Assembly: GCA_037974665.1 (NCBI GenBank)
Contig: CM075781.1
Location: 39,308,235 to 39,372,234 of the forward strand
Source of the DNA: Ehretia macrophylla
Taxonomy: Eukaryota > Streptophyta > Magnoliopsida > Boraginales > Ehretiaceae
Reading direction: 5' to 3'
DNA: 64,000 bases
Under the pieces are notes generated by a model that saw only the letters and a program-made list of their open reading frames with translations, searched no databases and had not been told where the DNA came from. Below are positions 11,857 to 24,015 of this stretch, piece after piece. Made by a program: the position numbers and the translations under genes. Position 1 is the stretch's first letter, and every line of letters begins with the position of its first letter.

Positions 11857-12205
11857 TGTTGCCTGGCCTCCAAAGGTTTCCAAAAAAATCGCTTGTGGTG
11901 CAACTATAGGAACCAACACAATCAAGGATGGAGCGTGAAAGAATAAACAGTCAGTAGTTTAGTGTAGAAAATGGAGATACCTTTCTCTCTTTTTTTTTTT
12001 TGGTCAAGTGAACCTTTTCACATAACATGCTTAACATTTGACCCAACAAAGAAATAACATGCTTTTTCCACAAATTGGACCCAGAACAAAAAAAAAGTTT
12101 GTGCACTAAAGAAGATCTCAACCTGAGTGCATATTGATTGATGATTATTTTGTCTTGGTGTGCAAGTGGCTAATTAAGACCTACATTTGTCAGCATTCTA
12201 GCCAC

Positions 12206-12212
12206 ATATATA
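12206..12212 (-). promoter_or_regulatory. candidate TATA box of jacalin copy A
   Basis: On the minus strand the word is TATATAT followed by GTGGC, about 350 bp upstream of the chosen ATG. The same word lies at 13805-13811 upstream of copy B. The rest of the upstream block is conserved among A, B and partly C (20480-20720). The start site has not been seen directly. Confidence 0.35.
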
Positions 12213-12661
12213 GACCCCTAAAAAGTAAGATGTAAAGAGTGATCAATGTCTTAAAATATGATTACTTATTTGATTTGGAGTTCATAATTGAATACACGGA
12301 CTTTGTCCGCATCATCTATGATTGCATTTATATGAAATAAATTAACAAAAGTCCTACTGCAATTGTACAAAACATATAAATTATTAATTATAAAACATGC
12401 TGAGATTTATTGATACTTCTTCGCTCCCAGTGACACACAACCCGGCGAAGATCTCTTGATTCCCCGCGGCTAGACTGGCTTTTCAGGCTAAGAGCCCTTT
12501 CTCTTCATGAACAGATAAAACAGTTCAGAAAGAAAGCTAATCTAGATCCCAAAGACATCAGTTAAAGACATAAACATTCATCCACAAACTTAAGTTAGAT
12601 AGACGACTAGAGATCTAACACATTGAACGAAAAATACACCTTTTTCTTTTTAATTAATTTA

Positions 12662-13455
12662 TCACCAATTGAGGAGGCGTGCTATTTGCACCCTGAGGTA
12701 GTCGCGCCATTGGCACCCCGAGTTAGTAGTCGCGCTATTTGCAGGCAAGGGAGGGATTGCATTGATATACACTCCAATGGAAGTTATACCGTTCATTGCA
12801 AAGCCATGAAAGCCACCGAATTGACCGTCTCCTCCCACTACCATGTGAAACGCCTTATCGTACTTGGACTGTTCACCAAAGGGTCCATATTTACCAAAAT
12901 TTGTATGAAATGCGATAGATTTTATAAAACGTTTGTCTCTCCAACCCTTTATGCTAGTAAGATACTCATCTGGGCGTTTCAACTTCACCTGCTTTGCACA
13001 TTCATCACATTAGTAAACCAGCTGGTCACGAACTTCAATATTCAACGAAGTAATGGCACAAATTACTCCCACATTTTTTTATATATTACAACATTTAAAG
13101 ATTTTTAAGACTATTGCAAAAAAATTAAAAAGAGTGAGAGAAATATACTCACAACATCAAACTTGTTTCCGGATGACCTACCGTGTCTCTCTGATAACTT
13201 CTTGGAATTTCTATTCTCAACATACTGGAATTGGAGAGAATAAATTTTATCCCCGTGTGATATGAAAATTTGTTCAATTTCAGGGTGATTTTCATGCCAA
13301 ACTTCTGTCTCATTCCCCACAGGATCAACCATGATCGTGTAATTTCCATCACGCCCTTCGTTGCTTGCTTGAGAGCTCTCAAGACGACTAGGGTTCCTGC
13401 CTGCGTTAGAGTTCAAAGAATGAGTGTTATTTAAGCAAGAGGTCATGCTGCCCAT
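12662..13455 (-). CDS. jacalin-related lectin, copy B (two exons)
   Basis: Exon 1 is 13455-13153 (101 residues) and exon 2 is 12988-12662 (108 residues plus TGA). The intron is only 164 nt with GTGAGT and GCAG. The protein has 209 residues: an N-terminal tail of about 40, a jacalin domain (about 41-178) with VDPVGNETEVW, KIYSLQFQYV, DEYLTSIKGW, FHTNFGKYGPFG and SIGVYINAI, then a tail ending QIARLLNW. The sugar-loop sequence is GFAMN instead of the usual GxxxD, so binding may be altered. Exon 1 is nearly identical to copy A. The short intron results from loss of about 2 kb that A and C share, with the join in an A-rich run after 'actattgcaaa'. No signal peptide. This is the most compact and best-preserved copy. 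Confidence 0.85.
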
Positions 13456-13804
13456 TGTTGCCTGGCCTCCAAAGGTTTCCAAAAAAATCGCTTGTGGTGC
13501 AACTATAGGAACCAACACAATCAAGGATGGAGCGTGAAAGAATAAACAGTCAGTAGTTTAGTGTAGAAAATGGAGATACCTTTCTCTCTTTTTTTTTTTT
13601 GGTCAAGTGAACCTTTTCACATAACATGCTTAACATTTGACCCAACAAAGAAATAACATGCTTTTTCCACAAATTGGACCCAGAACAAAAAAAAAGTTTG
13701 TGCACTAAAGAAGATCTCAACCTGAGTGCATATTGATTGATGATTATTTTGTCTTGGTGTGCAAGTGGCTAATTAAGACCTACATTTGTCAGCATTCTAG
13801 CCAC

Positions 13805-13811
13805 ATATATA
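13805..13811 (-). promoter_or_regulatory. candidate TATA box of jacalin copy B
   Basis: Same word and spacing as the copy A candidate, shifted by the duplication distance of 1599 bp. Confidence 0.35.
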
Positions 13812-14701
13812 GACCCCTAAAAAGTAAGATGTAAAGAGTGATCAATGTCTTAAAATATGATTACTTATTTGATTTGGAGTTCATAATTGAATACACGGAC
13901 TTTGTCCGCATCATCTATGATTGCATTTATATGAAATAAATTAACAAAAGTCCTACTGCAATTGTACAAAACATATAAATTATTAATTATACAACATGCT
14001 GAGATTTATTGATACTTCTTCGCTCCCAGTGACACACAACCCGGCGAAGATCTCTTGATTCCCCGCGGCTAGACTGGCTTTTCAGGCTAAGAGCCCTTTC
14101 TCTTCATGAACAAATAAAACAGTTCAGAAAGAAAGCTAATCTAGATCCCAAAGACATCAGTTAAAGACATAAACATTCATCCACAAACTTAAGTTAGATA
14201 GACAACCAGAGATCTAACACATTGATCGAAAAATACACCTTTTTCTTTTTAATTAATTTATCACCAATTGAGGAGGCGTGCTATTTGCACCCTGAGGTAG
14301 TCACGCCATTGGCACCCCGAGTTAGTAGTCGCGCTATTTGCAGGCAAGGGAGGGATTGCATTGATATACACTCCAATGGAAGTTATACCCGCGTTCATTG
14401 CAGAGCCATGGAAGCCACCGAATTGACCGTCTCCTCCCACTACCATGTGAAACGCCTTATCGTATTTGGAGTGTTCACCAAAGGGTCCATATTTACCCAA
14501 ATTTGTATGAAATGAAATAGATTTTATAAAACTTTCGTCTCTCCAACCCCTTATGCTAGAAAGATACTCATCTGGGCATTTCAACTTCACCTGCTTCGCA
14601 CATTCATCACATTAGTAAACCAAAAGAAAAACAAAAGTCAGTTAAATCCCGCTGGGTCACGAACTTCAATATTCTACGAAGTAATGGCACAAATCACTCC
14701 C

Positions 14702-14702
<1 letters not shown>

Positions 14703-14741
<39 letters not shown>
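14703..14741. repeat. (AT)n microsatellite in copy C intron
   Basis: Uninterrupted alternating A/T of about 39 bp, at the place where copies A and B have a T-rich run (9476, 13075). Confidence 0.9.
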
Positions 14742-14742
<1 letters not shown>

Positions 14743-15156
14743 CTATATTTAAAGATATTTAAAACTATTGCAAAAAGGCTAAAAACCGTTGCAAATTTAA
14801 TCGTTCCATATGGTGTTCTTGCATTTGGTTTCGTTTTAAATTCTCTATTGCAGCGATTTTTTTATAATAGATAAACAATATTGTAGAACAGTTGTCAAAA
14901 AGTAATTTTATGAGCAATTATTAGCAAAAAATTATTAAACAAATTTTAACCCTTGCAAAAAGTTTTACTTTATTCAAGAGTTAAAACCGTTGCAAATAAA
15001 ACACTTATTGCAACGGTTTTTTTCATATTTTGGAATAACTTATGTATTTTTTAATTAGAGCGTTGCTAAAGATCCTGAACATTATAGCGAATTGATCTTC
15101 GTTTCTCTGATAAAAAAAAAGAATTGATCTTCGTTTCATAAATAATAGGACTCCTA

Positions 15157-15963
15157 GGCTCCGTTTGTTTGTCGTAAAATATTTCTCGAAAATTGTTTTT
15201 ATAACACCCCCAACCCCAACCCCATACTCCTCACATCACATTTTCAATATTATTATTAAAATAAAAATTAAATAATTTAACAATAAACAAACAATTAATT
15301 TAATAATACAAAATTGATTAATTTATAATAAAATTAATTAATTTGATAACAAAAATAATAAAAAAATTATTAATTTAAAAATAAAATTTCATTAATTCAA
15401 TAATACAAAATTAACTAATTCAATAATAGAACATTAACTAATTTAATAATAAAAAAATTAATTAATTTAAAAATAAAAATCAATTAATTTTAGAAAAGTA
15501 ATTAATTTAATAATAAAAGATTAATTAGTTTCAAATTAAATGACTAATTAACTACTAAATTAATATTTAATAAACAAACATTAATAAATAATGTTGATTG
15601 ATTGATTGATTTATATATTTATTTAATTTAAGAAATCAATCAACTAACTTAGTTTTAAATTAATAAATTAATAATAATTAATTAAATAACTATTATTAGT
15701 TATGAAATAAATACATATTTATTTATCTATTTTTTATTAATTAATTACTTTAATTTACTTGAAATTTCTATTTTAATAGTGATCAATTATTAATAATTAT
15801 TTCAAAAAAATTAATAAAATAATAATTTTAATCTATTTTTTCACTTTCACATCCAAACACTAAAAAATATTTTCCAGTGTGATAACTAAACACAAGAAAA
15901 TATTATATTTTTTAGAAAAATATTTTCTACCAACAAGTTATTTTACGGCAAAAAAACGGAGCC
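15157..15963. mobile_element. GGCTCCG-type terminal-inverted-repeat element in copy C intron
   Basis: Left end GGCTCCGTTTGTTTGTCGTA and right end, reverse-complemented, GGCTCCGTTTTTTTGCCGTA. The AT-rich interior is alignable with 9893-10880. The flanks (ggactccta on the left, ataatgcattggg on the right) match copy A, so this is one ancestral insertion inherited by both paralogues. Confidence 0.75.
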
Positions 15964-16527
15964 CTATAATGCATTGGGATTATATACTAAACAAAATGAC
16001 CCAAAATCATACTTCAATTAGCTTTCATACAATTGATACCAATATACAATTTTATTGACATAAGAAACCCTGATTTCAGTTTTTGTAGTCTAATCACCTT
16101 TGATAGATTTAAACCTAATGAAGTCTAATTTTCGAGCGTGATAAATTAAAAGGCAATTTTCCGGCAACATTAGGACTTCCACCTATATCATGTTTATTGT
16201 GATGGAAAAAAATGTGCAAATTAATTAGCGAACTATAACCTGTTATAGCCTCTTGGTTTGTGTTGATCATTATCTTGTGTACCAAATGATTTGATTCCAC
16301 TTATACAGTCGAACAAGAGGGGTCACAAATCCCTTAGAATTGTATGAGTACATATAGCATTTTGGGTTATCCCATTATATTATTGATAGAAAAGTAAAAG
16401 AATATCTAGGGGGACCAATCATTAAAGTAAAAAGTAATTGAAAGTCTTTCAAAACTTGGGGTGGCTAATCGTCCCATTATGTTATTGATAGAAAAGTAAA
16501 AGAATATCTATCAATAATATGTACATA

Positions 16528-19078
16528 GAGTAAAATGTATTTTACTTTTCTGTGATTTATTTTAAGTGTATATTGTTTTTTTGTGGTTTCAAAATCAGAA
16601 AATTATCTCCTTGTGGTCTGCAAAAAGAGTGCACACTCTCCTCCACAACTAACTACTATTAAAAATTTAACGGCAAAGATTAAATGACAATGATGCCCTT
16701 ATTACTATAATTTTTTTTTTTTTGTCAAAGCAATTAGCCGTTTTAACATTTATTTTTTTTTTGATTTTGTCAAGAGCTGTTTTAACATTTGACAACTTAA
16801 TATGGTCAGTTCTAAACTCACACGCTGAGTTAACACTATCTTTTATCTCTCTCAACCCAAAAAAAAAAAAAAATACATCTTTTATCTCTCATTTTGGCCA
16901 ACGATGCAATATACTACTGAATCGAGAAGGAAATATCAAATTGATTTTTCAACTGATGCCAGGTATGTATTACCCAGATTAGATTAGTCATATGTGTTAT
17001 GTAGGGTTTTCATATATGGTCCCAGATTAGATTGGATATCATTTGTTTGCTACTGCTTTTATATTTGGTGTTGCTTTCAACACTTTAATGTACTTGCATT
17101 TGGCTAATCTGCAAAGAGAATCGCTTATGATGTTAAATTTCTTGTTAGATTATGTAGTATAAAATATAGACATTCAAAGAGAAACGAGTAAATAATCCAC
17201 CATATACATTCAAAAAAACAAACAGGGATTAACCAGAGTCTCAAAATATTGCTGAATCACCAACTTCTAGATAACCTTTGGCTGCTATCACACAAGTATT
17301 CCAATCCATGCCGATCTCGGGATTCAATTCTATCTGCATTGTTCCCTCTATATCATCCATTCAATTCTACCTGCAGTAATGCTTCTCCATTCCCTCTATA
17401 TCATCCATTCAATTCTATCTGCATTACTGCTGGTAAAGAATGGAAAAGTAAACCATATCATCCATTCAGTTTAAGCCACAAATACTGGTGCATTTACAAC
17501 CATTATATGAGTACAAAAGATATCTATAGATGTATTCTTGCAAAATAAAAAATGCAGCCAACACAATACATAAGTTGTTCCGAATCCATAACAAACAAAC
17601 AAATAATTACAAAGAAAGAGTTAATTTACTCTGAATCCAAAAGATTACAACAATTGAATCTCACTTCTACATCACCACCACAATTAGAACTATAAGTAAC
17701 AAACAAGAAACAACTAGCAGTTTATCATCCCATTTCTTCTCCTTTATTTTCACAGGGTATATCACTTCCTCTTCACAATCTCCAACATCCACTTGTATTC
17801 CACTACCACATGGTGGAATAAAGGCCATTACAGTGCTCTCCTAAGATGCGCTATATGGGTGACACCATCAGAAAAATTCTCTTGACTAATCTACAATGAA
17901 CACAATAAAAATGAAAATGAAACAACCGAAAAATAAGTGAGCTCCTATCAAAATACCAACAAAGGTTACGGGATTTGCCCTAAATAAAAATGTAGACGAA
18001 AAAAATCAAAATACCAACAAGGATTTCAAATTTCATCTAAAATGAGATTAACATGCTCGAGCTAAAAAAGATTATGCAAGGACAATAACTTGCTAGAGCT
18101 AAAAGAGATTAAATTTTTATATAAAAACATTCAAGTGCTCATTAAGAACATGTGTAAAATCCCACGTTTTTCAACCTCACGGAGTAGTAATAAAGTTGCA
18201 ATCTTCCTGCAAAAAATCCTGTTTATGTGTTAAAGAAACCATTGAAACGATCAATTCTTTAACACCCATAAATATTTATCATATCTCATTAAAAAAAATT
18301 CAACATTCTAATCTAAAATTCAAGACTGATAATGCATATATCTCAAAATTAATAGTATATACGTGAAAACAACTGAGTAAAAAGAGACATGTATGATATT
18401 AGATCTGCCGAAAAACAACGACGATGAAAAAATCAATATACCAACAAGGGTTTCGAATTTCATCAAAAATGAGCTCTAGCCAAAAAGAACAAGCAAAGCT
18501 GAACCAATGACGAGTATGATGAACTCTTGCGAGACCAAGCACGAAATCTTACTCCTAGTGTACTTTGATCACTCTCACTCTCGCCTTCCCCTCTTTGCTT
18601 TTCGCACTTCATGTAGCCTAAAAAGCTATCAAAATATCAAGAAGAAAAGTTGTAGTATTTTTTTTAGAGAAATGTTATATACCATTTTAATTTTCACACT
18701 CAAATACCACTTCCATATGTATACTTAGTTGGCATGTTAAAAGAGAAAAGATAAATCAAAAAGTTAGTTATTTTAACATGCCAACTAAGCATCCACTGGG
18801 ATATAGCAATGCTTATTTTTTTATTATTAGTTGTTGTCTAAAGGGCAGTTTTGTCCCAAGAAGTGCAAAATAGGTGGCTTATGTCAGAAATATTTTGCAA
18901 AATCACATTTTAGATGCATGCGTTACACTTGCCGGTATTTTTAACCTTTTTCTTTAACGTAGGGAGGTAATGAGCACCCTTTTTACAGACCATAGAGAGG
19001 TAATATGGTAGTTTTGGAACCACAAGGAGGTAATATACACTTAAGGTAAACCATAGGAAGGTAATATGCATTTTACTC
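16528..19078. mobile_element. MULE, non-autonomous, 2551 bp, in jacalin copy C intron
   Basis: Flanked by a perfect 10-bp repeat TATGTACATA (16518-16527 and 19079-19088). Copy A has this word once (about 11457-11466), an empty site. Ends are inverted repeats of about 150 bp, starting GAGTAAAATG on both strands and sharing CTTAAGTGTATATT and CTCCTTGTGGT. No transposase is visible. The interior has a doubled block (CTCTATATCATCCATTCAAT at 17347 and 17393), a second doubled block (about 18005 and 18427, ccaacaagg(a/g)tttc) and a perfect hairpin. The interior could be captured host sequence, but I recognise no gene in it. Confidence 0.88.
18724..18789. repeat. perfect 19-bp inverted repeat
   Basis: CTTAGTTGGCATGTTAAAA at 18724-18742 is exactly complementary to 18771-18789, separated by 28 bases. 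It lies within the MULE and could be the core of a nested foldback element. Confidence 0.9.
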
Positions 19079-19404
19079 TATGTACATATAATAATTTACT
19101 TGTCTAGCAAAAAAAAAAAAAAAAACGAGTGAAATATACTCACAACATCAAAATTGTCTCAGGATAACCTACCGTGTCTCTCTGATAACTTCTTGGAATT
19201 TCTATTCTCAACATATGGAATTGGAGAGAATAAATTTTATCCCCGAGTGATATGAAAATTTGTTCAATTTCATAGTGATTTTCATACCAAACTCCTGTCT
19301 CGTTCCCCACAGGATCAACCATGATAGTGTAACTTCTATGACGCCTTCGTTGCCTGCTCGAGAGCTCTCAGGATTAGGGTTATTGCCTGTGATAGAGCTC
19401 CAAG

Positions 19405-19929
19405 CATAGTTACTAGATTCGCCCTACTCCTTTCGAATCGTGTATTGAATTCCACGTCCTAATTTACGGTACATTTACGTACCGAAACACTACGATTCAC
19501 GTTTCAGTTCACTAAAGTTAACAACCTGAAAAACATACAAATTTTTATCAGAAAAATAATGAAAAGGAATAAAGAACTTAAAAGTTACTAACATATACAG
19601 ATTGCAAACCTTAAAGATATAAAAATTTTCTAGTTTGCTCGTGTCTTGTGTTTGATATACAATATTAGAAAATTATCATAATTGTTGGGTTTAGATTTGG
19701 ACTTTAGACTAACGTTACAGTAAATTAATTTTAGTAATTAGTAAATATAAAATACCATTACTTTACAGAATATTTGATAAAAGAATCTAATAATTTTTCA
19801 TACCTTATTGTGAATAAAATTAGTGTACTCAAAAAGTATCATCTCATCATATCCTTTAAACTCTAAATATCGTATTCGTATTCAAATTTATACCACAACT
19901 CGAACTGTACCGTAAATCTGTTAGCTATG
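19405..19929. mobile_element. hAT-type non-autonomous element, 525 bp, in exon 1 of jacalin copy C
   Basis: Flanked by a perfect 8-bp duplication GCTCCAAG (19397-19404 and 19930-19937). Ends are short inverted repeats: CATAGTTACTAGATT on the left and, reverse-complemented, CATAGCTAACAGATT on the right (12 of 15 match). Copies A and B have a single related 8-mer (gttcaaag) at this place, the empty site. An 8-bp duplication and CA(T/G)-type ends fit the hAT superfamily. No transposase. Confidence 0.88.
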
Positions 19930-19980
19930 GCTCCAAGAATGAGTGTTGTTATTATTCAAGCAAGAGGTCATGCTGCCCAT

Positions 19981-20720
19981 TGTTGCCCTCCAAAGGTTTC
20001 CAAAAAATCACTTGTGGTGCAACTATAGGAAACAACAGAATCGAGGCTGGTGCGTGAACGAATAAACAGTCAGTAGTTTACAGTAGAAAATGGAGATGCC
20101 ACCTAATTTCCCACGTTTCTTCCTGTGTTATTCTTTTTTTTCCCTTTGCGGACCCCACTTTTCACTTCTCTGAACTAAAAAGTAGTTGGCAAAGGGCCTT
20201 AGCTAACCCCACATTTTACTTCTCACGTGGATGATAACATGCGTGTCGGTGGATGAACAAGATTTTATCAAGGGTTTAATTTTAATATCACATTAAAAAA
20301 TGAATGTGTTTTTTTTTTTTAATCTGAAATTCTATAATAAAATGAATCAATGTTATATATAAAGAAAACTAAAATATAATAAATAATTTTAACATATATA
20401 AATTTTTAATATATATTAAAATAAATGTATATTCTAACTTATAACAATTTAGTGGCACCTCTGATGAAGATCATGGGCCTGAACCTTTCTCTCTTTTTCT
20501 TTTTTCTTTTTGGTCGAGTGAACCTTTTCACATAACATGCTCAACATTTGACCCAACAAAGAAATAACATGCTTTTTCCACAAATTGGACTCAGAACAAA
20601 AAAAAAAAAAAAAGAGTTTGTGCACTAGAAAAGATCTCAACCTGGAGTGCACATTGATTGATGATTATTTTGTCTTGGTGTGCAAGTGGCTAATTGAGAC
20701 CTACATTTGTCAGCATTATT
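19981..20720 (-). other. upstream region of jacalin copy C, interrupted
   Basis: 19981-20100 and 20480-20720 match the promoter blocks of copies A and B (for example 'tttggtcgagtgaaccttttcac'-like sequence split over the lines, and the 'tgcaagtggctaatt' block). 20100-20470 is extra AT-rich DNA absent from A and B. Confidence 0.7.
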
Positions 20721-22964
20721 GTGGGTTTCTTTAATCCTGAGCAAGGTATTGCGTCGTCCTCTGAAGTTGTAAAAAGCTTACTCGAAGATCCCAAGCAGCT
20801 GCGGAATTGAATCATGTGCCAAGCAGCTTATGGGGTATGATAAAATGCATGCCTATTAAAAATACTGGAACATAAAAAAAATGTAAACCTAGGAATCCCC
20901 ATAGTGCTTATTATATTAATTTTAACACCTGAGGCTTATAGTGCCTATTAATTAAATGTCAAAAGTTTCCTCACAATCTATCATGTGTCCCAATTCTAAC
21001 TCTTTTCCCGACCAAAAAAATAAAAATAAACCAATTCTAACTCTTAGCTTGCCGAAATCTTGTCATCATACCATACCTCAGTCAATGAGTCACTACGAAA
21101 CAAATTGAAGGTTTTGTTATAATAATTGTCTGATTATACTATCACACATTTTAGCTCCATTCCAATATTTAAGTTATAAAAAGTTAAAAAATTGTTGCTA
21201 TAGATAGTTTGTTATAACGAGTTTCATCACAACTCGTTATAAACTAAAGTAGGAGTGGAGTCAGGCACTGGAGGTTAGTTTAGGCACTTAATACTTGGCT
21301 CCATCTCTGAAAGTGACAATTAATAACAAACGGTTCGAGAACACTCATTTATACATAAACTAATATTTAATTTACGTACATTATATCAATTATAAATTGT
21401 AAGCACTTAAATATATACAAAGTATTCAAGACATGACTCTCCTCGTACAATAGTGATATAACAAATAAAATAGGGAAGAATAAATTACTATAGTAATACA
21501 AAAAGTACATTGCATCAATTAAAATAAATGTATGAAAATAAACAAAATAAACTTACAATAACACACACAGTGAAATTATATATATAATTACACCCCTAAA
21601 AATTAACAACATTAAATAATAAATTCATCAAATAAAAATTCCTTCTTTTGTGTACTATGATTAAACTTCTTTCAATATATGAAACGCACAACAAACCACT
21701 CCAAATTTGTTTATAGTTTTATTAGAGAAAATAAATTTTACAAGTAGTAAATCACATGTCTTTAAAAAAAAAAAAAAAACTTTTACATAGACAGTCACAA
21801 AGTTTAAGATATCAATTGAATAGTCACAATAGAAATGCAAGAACCGATTACGAATGAAGCCAAACCAATAGAGTGATAGATAATGATTAATATAAAGTTA
21901 CCATGCTAAATAATCCAAGTTACAAGTTCTTGTATATTTACATAATAAACTTGAATCGAAAAATAATAAGTGTAGCATAATACTTAAATTTATAGAAGTA
22001 GTTGAGTACTTGCAATTCTAAAAAGATTAAGGAGCATTGTAGGCCGATATTGCTCGATCAAAATTCAGAATGATTTCTATTTTTTTTTTCCTGTCAAGGA
22101 ATGATCTTAGCTATACCGCAGTCTGTCGGCTGAGGCTTAACTCTGCATTGAGTTATAACCAACCAAAAAAAAAGTGCATCTATTTTGTTAAATTAAATAA
22201 ATGTACATTAATTTACTAAAATACCAAAGTGTATGCATGTGCATACACTGGGGTATGTGTAGCTCTGCCTATGAACTAAAGTTTTCTATAATGGTTTTGT
22301 TTTGCATCAGAAACATTACAATATCTATGAAATGCAACACCTTTTGTTAAGTGTTGCTTATAATATACATATATATTTTTTTGCAATAGTTTGTAAAATT
22401 GTAGCTTAATTGTAATGCAATAGTTTTGCTAACATTACACATCCAATGATTGTTGTATTTATGATATGCAAGCGCTTTATGTTAAGTGTTGCTTATTGTA
22501 TTATTTTTTTGCAACGATTTAAAGAATTACTAATTAATTGTGGCTCCCTTAAATCCAAAAGTAGCCCCCCCTATATCCAAACAAACCTCCCCGAGATTGC
22601 TTGCTCCCATGCTCCCCACCCTTCCCAAGATAGTTTTTGCTTCGTGTTTCATGGATTATTTTGGTTCCTTTGTGTTCTCATGGAAGAAGTGGATATCGGA
22701 AGAACCAATCTTTCGTTGATGATAGAGAAATCAAGCTTTCGATGCAGTTTCAAGATGGCTTTTATGTAATTTTTTGAGAATGGTCGTTCTAGTTGGCTGA
22801 GTTAACCGATTGCCCGATGCGGGTACGACTCACTAATTAACTTAACCAACTGGAACAATTAGCTAACCATGTTCTTAATAGGACCTTATCATCTTAGGCT
22901 AGCTATTTTTGTTGTCCTTTATTTTTCTATAAATGTTCGTTTGTACATTTTCATGGCTTAAGAG
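20721..22964. other. intergenic, AT-rich, no gene seen
   Basis: No protein domain was recognised. 22320-22520 contains a doubled block around GTTAAGTGTTGCTTAT (22349 and 22478). The open frame at 22446-22769 has no recognisable motif. Confidence 0.55.
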
Positions 22965-23030
22965 GAGACTTTGTACGAGTGACGGGTCCGGGCTTGACCT
23001 ATAGCGTGGGGTTAGGTTCGGGACGTTACA
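22965..23030 (+). repeat. relic of a gypsy LTR end
   Basis: The GGGTCCGGGCTTGACC...GGGACGTTACA stretch matches the style of the Ty3-gypsy LTR ends in this window (for example 52335-52401 and 37525-37541). The LTR start was not found. Confidence 0.5.
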
Positions 23031-24015
23031 TTACAAGTCATGATTTCTTATAAAATGCATCTTACAGTCCATTGACAATGTGAACATGAATTTTTCAACT
23101 TAATTCGATGTCCGAACAACTTTCAGAATGAGAATCACAAAAAACGGCTGAAATGAGTTATTATTGTTCATAGTTTGTATTATAGGCAATACATGTGATT
23201 ACGTCAAATTATTTATATTTCATGTTGTTGACCTAGGTTGTTATTAATTTAAACTCGTCTATACTTTATTAGGATTACCTATAACGTACTATACTGATCA
23301 TTTATTTTAGGGAAACTCGATTTTTAATATTTTTACTAATGTCCGTCGCTAACGCCGTCACTAATTAGTGACCGCGTTAGCGACAGAAACTCAAATTTTA
23401 ATATTTTTTACTAATGTCCGTCACTAAAGCCATCACTAAAGCCATCACTAATTAGTGACTACGTTAGCGACAGAAACTCGAATTTTAATATTTTTTACTA
23501 ATGTCCGTCGCAAAAGCTGTTACTAATTAGTGACCACGTTAGCGACAAAAACTCGAATTTTAATATTTTTTTACTAATGTCCGTCGCTAAAGCCGTCACT
23601 TATTAGAATTAGTGACAGATTTAGTGACGGATATCAGAAACTACTTTAAAAAATAAACGTTACAAGTCATGATTTCTTATAAAATGCATCTTACAATCCA
23701 TTGACAACATGAACTTATTTTTCAATTTAATTCAATGTCCGAACAACTTTGAGAATGAGAATTACAAAAAATGGTTAAAATGAGTTATTATGTTGATAGT
23801 TTGTATTATAGACAATAACATGTGATTATGTCAAATTATTTATATTTCATGTTGTGGACCTAGGTTGTTATTAATTTAAACTCGTCTATACTTTACTAGG
23901 ATTACCAATAACGTACAGTACTGATAATTTATTTTAGGGAAACTCGATTTTTAATATTTTTACTAATGCACGTCGCTAAAGCCATCACTAATTAGTGACC
24001 GCGTTAGCGACATAA
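23031..24015. repeat. 629-bp-offset direct duplication
   Basis: 23031-about 23400 recurs at 23660-about 24015 with moderate divergence. Both start TTACAAGTCATGATTTC and both end with the palindromic unit described next. Probably part of a larger DNA transposon end with subterminal repeats (CACTA-like by word style). No terminal signature was found to prove it. Confidence 0.75.
23310..23640. repeat. tandem units of about 75 bp with palindrome GTCACTAATTAGTGAC
   Basis: Four adjoining units each contain GAAACTCGAATTTTAATAT-like sequence, ACTAATGTCCGTCGC and a palindrome such as GTCACTAATTAGTGAC, then GTTAGCGACA. A fifth unit lies at 23935-24015. Further words of the same style (AATCCGTTGC) run to about 24140. 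These resemble the subterminal repeats of CACTA elements. Confidence 0.75.

Larger units (their letters stand above)
11544..14730. repeat. near-identical direct duplication, 1599 bp apart (jacalin A 5' half / B)
   Basis: Bases from about 11544 to 12900 recur at +1599 (for example the promoter block gaataaacagtcag at 11941 and 13540) with only scattered differences. Exon 1, promoter and the 3' flank of the next copy are all included, so a tandem unequal exchange is the likely origin. The high identity implies a recent event. Confidence 0.9.
14261..19980 (-). pseudogene. jacalin-related lectin, copy C, interrupted
   Basis: Exon 2 (14590-14261, 109 residues plus stop) is open and reads DEYLSSIRGW, FHTNLGKYGPFG, GFHGSAMNAGITSIGVYINAI and the same QIARLLNW tail as copy B. 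Exon 1 (19144-19980) carries a 1-nt deletion relative to A and B near 19212 (acatatgg against acatactgg), which shifts the frame after YSLQF, and an hAT element (19405-19929) within the N-terminal part. The intron (14591-19143, 4553 nt) holds a GGCTCCG-type element and a 2.55-kb MULE. Donor and acceptor words are kept. Most diverged of the three copies, so probably the oldest, and non-functional as a full lectin. Confidence 0.85.

Noticed and set aside
16528-19078. A captured host gene in the MULE interior (open frames at 17249-17548 and 18507-18728)
   Set aside because: No recognisable protein motif. Kept only as a possibility in the MULE finding.
22446-22769. 107-residue open frame
   Set aside because: No recognisable domain. 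It lies near a gypsy LTR end and probably is LTR sequence.
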